Shown: positions 57,219-64,000 of the stretch, in pieces
Layout: the number at the start of each line of letters is the position of its first letter
How positions within the stretch are numbered: position 1 is the first letter of the stretch
DNA from: Spirochaetaceae bacterium
GTDB lineage: Bacteria; Spirochaetota; Spirochaetia; SZUA-6; Bin103
Reading direction: 5' to 3'
Length of the DNA stretch: 64,000 nucleotides
NCBI GenBank assembly: GCA_028821475.1
Contig: JAPPGB010000032.1
Location: 1 to 64,000, forward strand
Notes under the pieces: model-generated
What the model saw: the letters and a program-made list of their open reading frames with translations, nothing else
The model's database searches: none
What the model was told of the DNA's origin: nothing
Translations under genes and position numbers: made by a program

Positions 57219-58385
57219 TCAGCCGGCCACCGTTTCCCAGGAGCCGCTGTCCCAGGAGCGCGCCGCCGCCTGCTGCACGCGCGCCACGGCGGCGGCCGCC
57301 GCCAGCGATCCACGCCCCGGCGCGCCGGCCACGACCGCGCTGAGAAACTCCGCCAATTCGATGGTAAGCGTGTCGTCGTAGCCGATGCCGATGCCGGCGC
57401 CGGGGTTGAAGCGGCCGTGGTAGGGGTGCTGCGGCCCGCCGATGGCGGTGGTAAAGCCGTCACCGGCCGCGCCGTCGTCGCCGGCCAGGCGCACCTGCAG
57501 CTCGTTGAGGCGCTCGAAGTCCCAGGCCAGCGCGCCGCGCCGCCCGTTCACCTCGAACGCCATCTGGCACTCGGGGCCGAAGATCACCCGGCACGCCTCC
57601 AGGGTGCCGCGCGCGCCGCCGGCGAACTCCACCAGCATGCCGACGTAGTCCTCGTTGGTGACCGGGCCGGTAGGGCCGCCGGCCTTGGCGGAGAAGTGGG
57701 TGCCCTCGCCGGGCGTGGCCAGGGGACGCTCGGCGATGAAGGTGTGCCGCTGGCTCACCACGCGCCGGATCGGCCCGGCGATGAAGTGCGCGGTGTCGAC
57801 CACGTGCGAGATCAGGTCGGCCAGGGTGCCGCTGCCGGCCTGCTCGCGCCGGAAGCGCCACGACAGCACGCCGTTCGGGTCGCGCCCGTAGCCGCTGAAG
57901 AAGCGGCCCCGGTAGTGGGTCAGCTCGCCGAGCCTTCCGGCGTCGATCAACCGCCGCGCGTGCTGCACCATCGGCGCGAACACGTAGTTGTAGCCCACCC
58001 CGCTGACCACGCCGGCGCGCTCGGCCGCCGCCGCCACCGCCAGCGCGTCCTCGGGACTGCGTCCCACCGGCTTCTCGCAGAACACGTGCTTGCCGGCGTC
58101 GATTGCCGCCATCGCCATCGTGCGGTGCAGGAAGTTGGGCGCGGTCACGTCCACCACGTCGACGTCGTCGTCGGCGACCGCCTCGCGCCAGTCGGCGGTG
58201 GCGCGGGCGAAGCCGTAGTCGCGCTGCGCCGCGTGCCGCCGCGCCGCCACCTCGTCGGCGCACACCACCAGCCGCGGCTCCAGTCCGCGGTCGGCAAACC
58301 GATGCCGAGCCTGCAGATAGGCGCGGCTGTGCGCCTCTCCCATCCAGCCCACCCCGATCACAGCGATGCCCAGCTTCCCGCTCAT
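57219..58385 (-). CDS. Gfo/Idh/MocA-family oxidoreductase
   Basis: The 388-residue protein has the N-terminal NAD(P)-binding domain GIAVIGVGWMGEAHSRAYLQ and the conserved HVFCEKPVGRSPEDA (Glu-Lys-Pro) near residue 100. A C-terminal domain with GSGTLADLISHVVDTAHFI follows near 175, where the catalytic Asp/His are expected. Members oxidise sugars, inositols or their derivatives. ATG 58385 fits the family. It forms an operon with the MFS gene and is divergent from a second gene of the same family. Confidence 0.9.
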   Translation of the reverse strand: MSGKLGIAVIGVGWMGEAHSRAYLQARHRFADRGLEPRLVVCADEVAARRHAAQRDYGFARATADWREAVADDDVDVVDVTAPNFLHRTMAMAAIDAGKHVFCEKPVGRSPEDALAVAAAAERAGVVSGVGYNYVFAPMVQHARRLIDAGRLGELTHYRGRFFSGYGRDPNGVLSWRFRREQAGSGTLADLISHVVDTAHFIAGPIRRVVSQRHTFIAERPLATPGEGTHFSAKAGGPTGPVTNEDYVGMLVEFAGGARGTLEACRVIFGPECQMAFEVNGRRGALAWDFERLNELQVRLAGDDGAAGDGFTTAIGGPQHPYHGRFNPGAGIGIGYDDTLTIELAEFLSAVVAGAPGRGSLAAAAAVARVQQAAARSWDSGSWETVAG

Positions 58386-58589
58386 CTCGACGCTATGATC
58401 GCACATTCCGGGCGGGCCGATCCCGCGTCCCGCGGCCGACGGAGGAATCAGCCGGGCGCCGTCACGAACTCGGCGATGGTGCGGGACCATGCGCTGATCT
58501 CGACACCGGCCAGGTGGACCTTGCGGCCCGATTCCCGCCGTTTCGCGAGACGGCTCCTCCAACGGCACGCCGCGTATGGAAACTGGCGT

Positions 58590-59558
58590 ATGCTATGGGG
58601 CGTGGAAACGGAACTGAGGGTGGGATTGGTGGGCTGCGGGCCGCGGGCACACAACCATGCACGCCTGGTAGCCCGGATGGAAGGCGTTCGGCTGGAGGCG
58701 GTGTGTGACCCGCTGGCCGCGCCGCGCGGCAGGCTGGCGGATGAGTTCGGCATCGGGCGCCGCCACGGGCGGATCGACGAGATGCTGGAGGACGCGCCGC
58801 TGGATGCGGTACTGGTCAACGTGCCGCCGCACCTGAACGCGGCGGCGGCTGCGGAGTGCCTGGAAGCCGGTGTCGACACCTTGGTGGAGAAGCCGCCGGG
58901 GCTGCACGTGGCCGAGACCCGTGCCCTGCGCGCGGCGGCGGCGCGCAGCGGGGCGCGCTGCATGGTGGGCTTCAACAGGCGCTTCAACCCGCTGATCCGG
59001 GAGGCGAAGCGGCGCGTCGCCGAACGTGGCCCGCTGGTGACGGTGGTCGGGGAGTTCCACAAGAACCTGGTCGAGCTGGAACGCCAGGGAAGGCTCGCCG
59101 AGCCGACGCTGGCGCGGTTCTTCTACGAGACGCCGATTCACGCGCTGGACTGCGTGCGCTGGCTGGCCGGCTCCCCGGTGCGGGAGGTGCACAGCTTCGC
59201 GCGGCAGGCGGTGTCGCGCCACCGCGATGCGTTCGGAGCGCTGATGCAGTGCGACAACGGGTGCATCGTGCACCTGGTCGCCAACATCACCGCCGGCGCG
59301 CGGCTGGAGCGGTACGAGATCCACGGCGCCGGCATCTCCGCTTACCTGGAAGGGGTCAAGCGCGGGCACGTGGTGGCGGACGGCGAAGTGACCGAACTCG
59401 CCGTCCCCGGCACCGGAACAGGGGCCGGCGGCACCCTGGAGCAGGACCGCTACTTCTTCGACTGCATCCGCAACGACCGGCCCATCGAACTGCCGGCGTG
59501 CGACCTGGACGAGGCGGTCGCCACCATGGAACTGATGGCCGCCATCCACGGCGACTGA
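58590..59558 (+). CDS. Gfo/Idh/MocA-family oxidoreductase (short form)
   Basis: The 322-residue protein begins LRVGLVGCGPRAHNHARLVA, a Rossmann loop, has VDTLVEKPPGLHVAETRALR with the Glu-Lys-Pro motif near residue 100, and IHALDCVRWLAGSPVREVHS near 185. ATG 58590 or GTG 58602 could be the start; no ribosome binding site is seen, and TATGCT directly overlaps ATG 58590, so a leaderless GTG start is possible. It is divergent from the longer dehydrogenase across about 200 bases. Substrate unknown. Confidence 0.85.
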   Translation: MLWGVETELRVGLVGCGPRAHNHARLVARMEGVRLEAVCDPLAAPRGRLADEFGIGRRHGRIDEMLEDAPLDAVLVNVPPHLNAAAAAECLEAGVDTLVEKPPGLHVAETRALRAAAARSGARCMVGFNRRFNPLIREAKRRVAERGPLVTVVGEFHKNLVELERQGRLAEPTLARFFYETPIHALDCVRWLAGSPVREVHSFARQAVSRHRDAFGALMQCDNGCIVHLVANITAGARLERYEIHGAGISAYLEGVKRGHVVADGEVTELAVPGTGTGAGGTLEQDRYFFDCIRNDRPIELPACDLDEAVATMELMAAIHGD

Positions 59559-59747
59559 TCCGGGCGCGGCGCCGCGCAGGCGCTTCCCGCGCGCGGCCGG
59601 GCAGGGACTTGGTCGCCGGATCGAGTCGCCGTTCGCCGCCGGCCCTGGCCTCCAGCCTGGCCTCCGGTTCGCGCTCCGGGCTTCGTCCGCCGCCGTAGGG
59701 GGGCGCTTCGGGGCTGCGCCGACGACTGGCTGCGCCGGCGCCCGGGG

Positions 59748-61493
59748 TCAGCGCGCGACGGCCTCAGCGACCGGTGACACCGCGGGGGCGAGCGCGGCGG
59801 GCTCGTACGGCTCGGCGGCCGCCTGCGCGGCGATGCTCCGGTTGAGCGCGGATATGAGCGCCAGCGCCGAGGCCTTGGCGATGTTCGGGTTGGTGCCGGC
59901 GCCGAAGCACTGGATGCCGTTGCCGGAGGCGATCTGGATGTAGGCGATGGCGGTGGAGTCGGTGCCCTGCCCCAGGGAGTGCTCGGAGTAGTGAGTCAGC
60001 CGGAAGTCGGCCAGGCCCGCCTTGCCGAGGGCGTCCTTGAGGGCGTCGATCGGTCCGTTGCCGCTCCCCTCCAGCACCATCCGCACGCCGTCCCGGACTA
60101 TGGTCAGCACCCCGTCCATCCGCGAGCTGTCATCGGCCGCGGTGGCGATGGCGTAGTCGATGAACCGTACCGGCTGATCGGCGTCCAGGTACTCGGTCTC
60201 GAACGCCTGCCAGATCTCCTGCGCCTCCACTTCGCGTCCGGTGCGGTCGGTGAGAGCCTGCACCACTTGGCCGAACTCCGGCTGCATCGTCTTGGGTAGC
60301 AGGCAGCCGAACTCGGCCTCCATGACGTACGCCACGCCGCCCTTGCCCGACTGCGAGTTGATGCGGATGATCGCCTGGTAGGAGCGCCCGACGTCGGTCG
60401 GGTCGATCGGCAGGTAGGGCACCGCCCACAGGGAGTCGGGTCCGTTGCCCTGCGCCGTCATGCCCTTGTTGATGGCGTCCTGGTGGGAGCCGGAGAAGGC
60501 GGTGAACACCAGCTCCCCCGCATAGGGATGGCGAGCGCCTACCGGGATGTCGGTACAGTAATCGGATACCTCGATCAGGCGGCCGAGATCGTGCAGGTCG
60601 AGTCCCGGATCGACCCCCTGGGTGTACAGGTTGAGCCCGACGGTGACGATGTCCACGTTGCCGGTGCGCTCGCCGTTGCCGAACAGCGTGCCTTCCACCC
60701 GCTCCGCCCCGGCCATCAGGCCCAGTTCGGTGGCCGCGACGCCGGTTCCGCGGTCGTTGTGGGTGTGCAGGCTGAGGATGATGCTGTCGCGGCGCCGCAC
60801 GTGGCGCAGGAACCACTCGATCTGGTCGGCATACACGTTGGGCGTGGCCAGCTCCACCGTGGCCGGCAGGTTGATGATCATGCGCCGCTCGGGACTAGGG
60901 TCCCATGCCTCGATCACCGCGTCGCATATCTCCACGGCGTAGTCGAGCTCGGTGCCGGTGAAGCTCTCCGGAGAGTACTCGTACACCACCTCGGTGTCGG
61001 TGCGCTCCGCCAGCTCGCGCACCAGGCGGGTGCCATCCACCGCTATGGCGCGGATTTCGGCGCGGTCCATGCCGAACACCACGCGCCGCTGCAGCGTGGA
61101 GGTGGAGTTGTACAGGTGCACGACGGCCCGCGGGGTGCCCTCGATCGCCTCGAAGGTGCGCCGGATCAGGTGGTCGCGCGCCTGGGTGAGCACCTGCGGA
61201 TAGACATCGCCGGGGATCAGGCCGCGCTCGATCAGGGTGCGCGTGAATTCGAACTCCACCGCCGCGGCGGACGGGAATCCGATCTCGATCTCCTTGAAGC
61301 CGATGTCGGTCAGGAGGCGGAACATGCGCAGCTTCTGCTCCAGGTTCATCGGGTTGATCAACGCCTGGTTGCCGTCGCGCAGATCGACGCTGCACCAGAT
61401 CGGCGCCTGCTCGATGGTACGGCTCGGCCACCGGCGGTCCGGCAGGTCGATGACCGGGAAGGGTCGGTACTTGGTGATCGTTCCTCGCTGCAT
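59748..61493 (-). CDS. leuA: 2-isopropylmalate synthase
   Basis: The 581-residue enzyme joins acetyl-CoA to 2-oxoisovalerate, the first committed step of leucine synthesis. It has WCSVDLRDGNQALINPM (catalytic Arg-Asp, about residue 35-45), the metal-binding SLHTHNDRG, and the FGNGERTGNVDI segment near 265. A C-terminal regulatory LeuA dimer domain follows (about 430-560), including GSGNGPIDALKDAL. The length and N-terminus fit the long, actinobacterial-type LeuA. AGGAG six bases upstream selects ATG 61493. Expression is probably controlled by the leucine attenuator immediately upstream; the regulatory domain suggests feedback control by leucine as well. Confidence 0.95.
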   Translation of the reverse strand: MQRGTITKYRPFPVIDLPDRRWPSRTIEQAPIWCSVDLRDGNQALINPMNLEQKLRMFRLLTDIGFKEIEIGFPSAAAVEFEFTRTLIERGLIPGDVYPQVLTQARDHLIRRTFEAIEGTPRAVVHLYNSTSTLQRRVVFGMDRAEIRAIAVDGTRLVRELAERTDTEVVYEYSPESFTGTELDYAVEICDAVIEAWDPSPERRMIINLPATVELATPNVYADQIEWFLRHVRRRDSIILSLHTHNDRGTGVAATELGLMAGAERVEGTLFGNGERTGNVDIVTVGLNLYTQGVDPGLDLHDLGRLIEVSDYCTDIPVGARHPYAGELVFTAFSGSHQDAINKGMTAQGNGPDSLWAVPYLPIDPTDVGRSYQAIIRINSQSGKGGVAYVMEAEFGCLLPKTMQPEFGQVVQALTDRTGREVEAQEIWQAFETEYLDADQPVRFIDYAIATAADDSSRMDGVLTIVRDGVRMVLEGSGNGPIDALKDALGKAGLADFRLTHYSEHSLGQGTDSTAIAYIQIASGNGIQCFGAGTNPNIAKASALALISALNRSIAAQAAAEPYEPAALAPAVSPVAEAVAR

Positions 61494-61532
61494 AGGGTTC
61501 TCCTTATTTTCTTCCATCGGCGAAAAATGGCG

Positions 61533-61582
61533 AAAAAAAAGCCCAGGTTCGCAGTTGAGCGCGTCAACTGTGAGCCTGGGCT
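61533..61582 (-). terminator. Intrinsic terminator of the leuA attenuator
   Basis: On the minus strand AGCCCAGG and CCTGGGCT, then TC/GA and CAGTTGA/TCAACTG, form a long stem with two mismatches and loop CGCGC. It is followed at once by eight T residues. It lies between a leucine-rich leader peptide and leuA and would stop transcription before leuA. The leader sequence GCCTGGGTT (61637-61645) can pair with the 5' arm of this stem, forming an antiterminator. Confidence 0.9.
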
Positions 61583-61605
61583 GCGGCTTTTGCGCTACGC
61601 CGTCG

Positions 61606-61707
61606 CTACATGCGGTCCCCGGCGGAGCACGCGACAACCCAGGCCCCTAGGCCCAGGAGGGTGAGAAGCAGGTTGCGTAGCAATGTATCAAGCTGCCGCA
61701 TGTCCAT
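61606..61707 (-). CDS. leuL: leuA leader peptide
   Basis: A 33-residue reading frame starts MDMRQLDTLLRN and continues LLLTLLGLGAWVV, with nine leucine codons in 15 positions, including the codons CTA, TTG and CTT. It ends 24 bases before the terminator stem. When charged leucyl-tRNA is scarce, a ribosome stalled on this run would free the downstream GCCTGGG segment to pair with the terminator arm and let transcription into leuA continue. The peptide itself is not expected to have a function. ATG 61701 is an alternative start. Confidence 0.85.
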   Translation of the reverse strand: MDMRQLDTLLRNLLLTLLGLGAWVVACSAGDRM

Positions 61708-61723
61708 ACCGAAGTCCGCGCCT

Positions 61724-61753
61724 AACCTACACCGCCCCGGCCATCCTTGGCAA
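61724..61753 (-). promoter_or_regulatory. Promoter of the leuA leader
   Basis: TTGCCA (61753-61748) and TAGGTT (61729-61724) are 18 bases apart on the minus strand, with the leader ATG 17 bases further on. The position fits transcription of the leader peptide and attenuator, with a short untranslated region. Confidence 0.5.
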
Positions 61754-62423
61754 GTGGACGTTTGAGGTGAGGTATGAACGTGGCGCGCGGGGCCTGCAGC
61801 CAGGAGCTCGCCTGGACGAGGGCGGCATGGAAGCAGGCATGCCGGACCGCCGTCGTGTTCCCGTCGGCAGCGCAGGCACGATCGGCAATGCGGAACCGAA
61901 CGCCTGTGAGCGCGTGGTAGTGCCAACCGCCGCTGCCGCCACGGGTCTCACGGCGGTCGAGCAAAAGCGTCACCGCCGAGAAACCATTGTATGAGTCAGC
62001 TACTCCTCCAGCGTGCATTCCGCGGGCAGCTCGCACCGGACGATGCGGCTGACACAAGGGATCACTGCCGGCATCCGGCACAGCAGCCCGTGGCGGACCC
62101 GGCGTCGCACCTCTCGATGCCGCCGGAGTTCGCCACGGGCGCTCTTGACGGGACGTTCCGTAGCCGTCGGCCCGTCGGCTCAGGCTTATCGCGCTTGCGC
62201 ACGTCCACCGGTGACGCTCGGTTTGATTGAGCGCGGGGGTTGTTCACATTCGCCGATCGTGCCATACTAACTCCAAGAAGCCGAGACCTCGGGCCGCCCG
62301 CGGAATACAAGAGCCCATAACGTCGGAGGAGTAGCTACCGCCGGCAGTGGCGAATACGCGGAACGTGCAACCTGCCTGTCTGTGTTGTCTCGGCTTTACA
62401 CGGCCCGGCACCTTTGGCGGGTG
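61754..62423. other. Stretch without recognisable genes
   Basis: Several open frames of 60-120 codons exist on both strands but none has a protein-like composition, a ribosome binding site or a family I can name. I see no tRNA, riboswitch or repeat in it. Confidence 0.5.
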
Positions 62424-62588
62424 ATGGTAACGCCACGGTGCGGAAGATGCCGCCGGCCGCTAAAGGATAGCAGTTGTTCGTATTGTGATCGACGCCGGTC
62501 GATAGCCAAAAAGCGCTATCGACCGTGGAAGATCGTGTGCGCGGCGACGCGAAGGACGACGATGAACGGCAAGCCGGAAGTGCAATAG
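62424..62588 (+). CDS. Possible small zinc-ribbon protein
   Basis: A 54-residue frame reads TPRCGRCRRPLKDSSCSYCD followed by a basic tail (RRRSIAKKRYRPW). Two CxxC pairs, nine residues apart, are what a zinc ribbon needs. There is no ribosome binding site, no neighbour to support it, and the frame is short, so it may be chance. Confidence 0.3.
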   Translation: MVTPRCGRCRRPLKDSSCSYCDRRRSIAKKRYRPWKIVCAATRRTTMNGKPEVQ

Positions 62589-62735
62589 GGGCACGTTGGT
62601 TGCTGAAGCGCAGGTCGTGGATCATGGAATGTGTGTGGTAACCATCCTTACGCAACATGGGCCGCCGCAAGCATTCACGGGTGTTTGTGGCGGCCACCAT
62701 GTCCAGGTGAAGTCGCTATGAGAGCTAGCTAAAGA

Positions 62736-63618
62736 GTGATTCATCTACCTGATTCGACGGCAGATGCTGGCACGGCGATTGCGGGGGTAATCGCGGCATT
62801 GACCGACAACGGCACAGGTGTGGCCGGCATGGGATGGCCGTGGGACCGCTCTCCGGTCACGATCATGCCGGTCCGAGTCGCCGGACCGCGTGGCGCCACG
62901 ACCTACGACGTGGTGCAGGGCCTGCTTTACGCCGCGGGACTGGACAATGACGCCGGGACCCGACCGCCCAGACCTGCCAAGATCATCAATCTGAGCTTGA
63001 CCGAAGCCGTTCCCGGACCGATCGATCAAGTCTTGGAGGACGCACTGCGCCGGGTGACGGAAGCCGGGCGCAATCGTGGTGGCCGCGGCGGGCAATCACG
63101 GCTCTGCCGTTCGCGCGCCGGCCAACTCCACTTACACCGTGGCGGTGGCGGGGGCGAATGCGAAGGGTTCGCTGGCGCGGACCTCCAACTATGGTCCTGA
63201 AATCGACGTCGTCGCACCGGGCGGGGATCCTTCGAGTGAGATCCCGACGCTCGGCGTGGGCGGCGCACCCGACATGGCTCGTTGGATTGTACGTCCTGAC
63301 CACGGAACCTCCATCGCCGCCGCGTACGTGAGCGGCGCTCTGGCTTTGCTCGCCGGCATCGATCGGTCGCTGACCTTGGGTGAGGCGCGGGGGCTGTTGG
63401 CTTCCGCTGCCGACGACCTGGTAGCCCGGGGAGAGAATGATCGGCTTGAGTCGGAGTTGTTGGACGTATTCACCCTATTTGGCTCTTATCCGAGGCAGCG
63501 CATCGAGCGGCTTGCCTATCGACGCGCACGCGGTGTCAGGGCTGCGGCGATTGGACCGGGCGAGCGGGCGGTAACGCGTCGGCCGACGGTGCTGGCGGAA
63601 CTCCCAGCTACGGGATGA
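62736..63618 (+). pseudogene. Subtilisin-like (S8) protease remnant: truncated, frameshifted, catalytic His lost
   Basis: The first frame (from 62736) reads DAGTAIAGVIAALTDNGTGV and IMPVRVAGPRGATTYDVVQG, then AKIINLSLTEAV. The second frame (to 63618) continues VVAAAGNHGSAVRAPANSTY and DHGTSIAAAYVSGALALLAG. An extra G in the run at about 63068-63071 joins them out of frame. The Asp region is missing upstream, and the HGT motif of subtilases is AGT here, so the catalytic His is absent. The Asn of the oxyanion hole and the Ser are still present. Confidence 0.8.
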
Positions 63619-63994
63619 GGGCCGCCATTACCCGCTGCAGGATCGGGATCAGCACCGCCGCGCCACCCAATACGGCCAGGATCCAGCGCGTCTGGACAGT
63701 GATCTCCTTGCGGACGTCGGCGATCTCCTTGCCGAGATCCACCCTCACCGCGGAGACCTCCTTGCGGACGTCGGTGATTTCCTTGCCGAGATCTACCCGC
63801 ACCGCGACGATCTCCGCGTTTGTTCGCTTTTCCGACTCCGCCACGTGACGCAGAAACCGCTCCTCCAGGACCTGGAGCAGTTGCTCCTTCTGCACTTCGC
63901 GCCGCTCTTCCTGATCCGATTCGATCTGGCGCAGCATCTCGACCAACGACTCGGTCGCTGCTTCTCCGAGGCGCTCCTGCAACGGACGTGGCAC
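63608..63994 (-). CDS. Coiled-coil protein with C-terminal membrane anchor (possibly cut at 5' end)
   Basis: The 128-residue frame starts with GTG 63994, six bases from the window edge, and may begin further upstream. It has a charged helix (ESLVEMLRQIESDQEERREV), then the repeated unit VRVDLGKEI[TA]DVRKE twice, a coiled coil, and one C-terminal membrane helix (WILAVLGGAAVLIPILQRVM). It resembles DUF1640-like membrane-anchored coiled-coil proteins. Its last bases overlap the end of the subtilase remnant on the other strand. Function unknown. Confidence 0.65.
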   Translation of the reverse strand: MPRPLQERLGEAATESLVEMLRQIESDQEERREVQKEQLLQVLEERFLRHVAESEKRTNAEIVAVRVDLGKEITDVRKEVSAVRVDLGKEIADVRKEITVQTRWILAVLGGAAVLIPILQRVMAALIP

Positions 63995-64000
63995 TGACAG

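Noticed and set aside
62280-62335. Possible tRNA-like or structured RNA near GCCGAGACCTCGGGC
   Set aside because: Only one short stem is visible; no acceptor stem, T-loop or CCA could be fitted.

Overview
The window is GC-rich and gene-dense bacterial chromosome with no phage structural genes, no intact insertion sequence, no CRISPR array and no rRNA or tRNA that I could recognise. Several ABC-transporter binding proteins carry a signal peptide ending in an Ala/Gly-rich segment followed by an acidic stretch (WAAGAEEE, FAGGESDS). Together with many phytanoyl-CoA dioxygenase-like (PhyH) genes and Rpn, Uma2 and toxin-antitoxin genes, this suggests an uncultured high-GC spirochaete-like bacterium. 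That placement is a weak inference; 16S or ribosomal-protein data would be needed.

Layout. 1-7.8 kb: two closely related peptide-type ABC binding proteins face away from each other. The left one is cut by the window edge; the right one heads a binding protein-permease-permease operon. A Uma2 nuclease gene and an Xre/RES toxin-antitoxin pair lie between them. 7.8-20.7 kb: an accessory zone of duplicated and broken genes. It holds four almost identical Rpn-family nuclease genes, two DUF1801 genes, one intact MFS exporter with fragments of the same N-terminus scattered around, a PhyH gene fused to HEAT repeats and a fragment of its 5' end, and VapBC-like and HicBA toxin-antitoxin loci. It also holds a pair of DUF402 genes, an amidohydrolase and an AbiEii-type gene that have each lost their middle, and a MazF-like tail. 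20.7-30.4 kb: a second peptide ABC operon, a PhyH gene, a DUF350/YjfK-like membrane-stress operon, a voltage-gated K+ channel and an epimerase. 30.4-41.8 kb: an FTR1-type iron permease divergent from an EfeO/imelysin-like protein and a tiny CPC-x9-CPC protein, then a membrane spermidine-synthase-like protein, a protein-isoaspartate methyltransferase, an MraY-like enzyme, a PurF-like enzyme and an Fe3+ binding protein. 41.9-50.6 kb: PhyH, NudC, and a tightly overlapped PotA-PotD-PotB-PotC-PhyH-MFS operon. 50.7-55.8 kb: thiol peroxidase and a 1463-residue protein joining a RelE-like domain, an SF1 helicase and a long TPR-like array. 55.9-64 kb: MFS, two divergent Gfo/Idh/MocA dehydrogenases, leuA with a complete leucine attenuator, a broken subtilase and a coiled-coil membrane protein.

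How it works together. Much of the window concerns import of peptides, polyamine-like compounds and iron, plus Fe(II)/2-oxoglutarate oxygenases that may act on imported compounds. The iron genes in two separate places share a palindromic CATTAATG element that could be the site of one iron regulator. leuA appears to be controlled by ribosome-mediated attenuation through a leader peptide with nine leucine codons. The Rpn zone looks like a place where repeated recombination has copied, truncated and spliced genes. The most unusual single gene is the RelE-helicase-TPR protein, preceded by a perfect inverted repeat that places its ribosome binding site in a hairpin loop.
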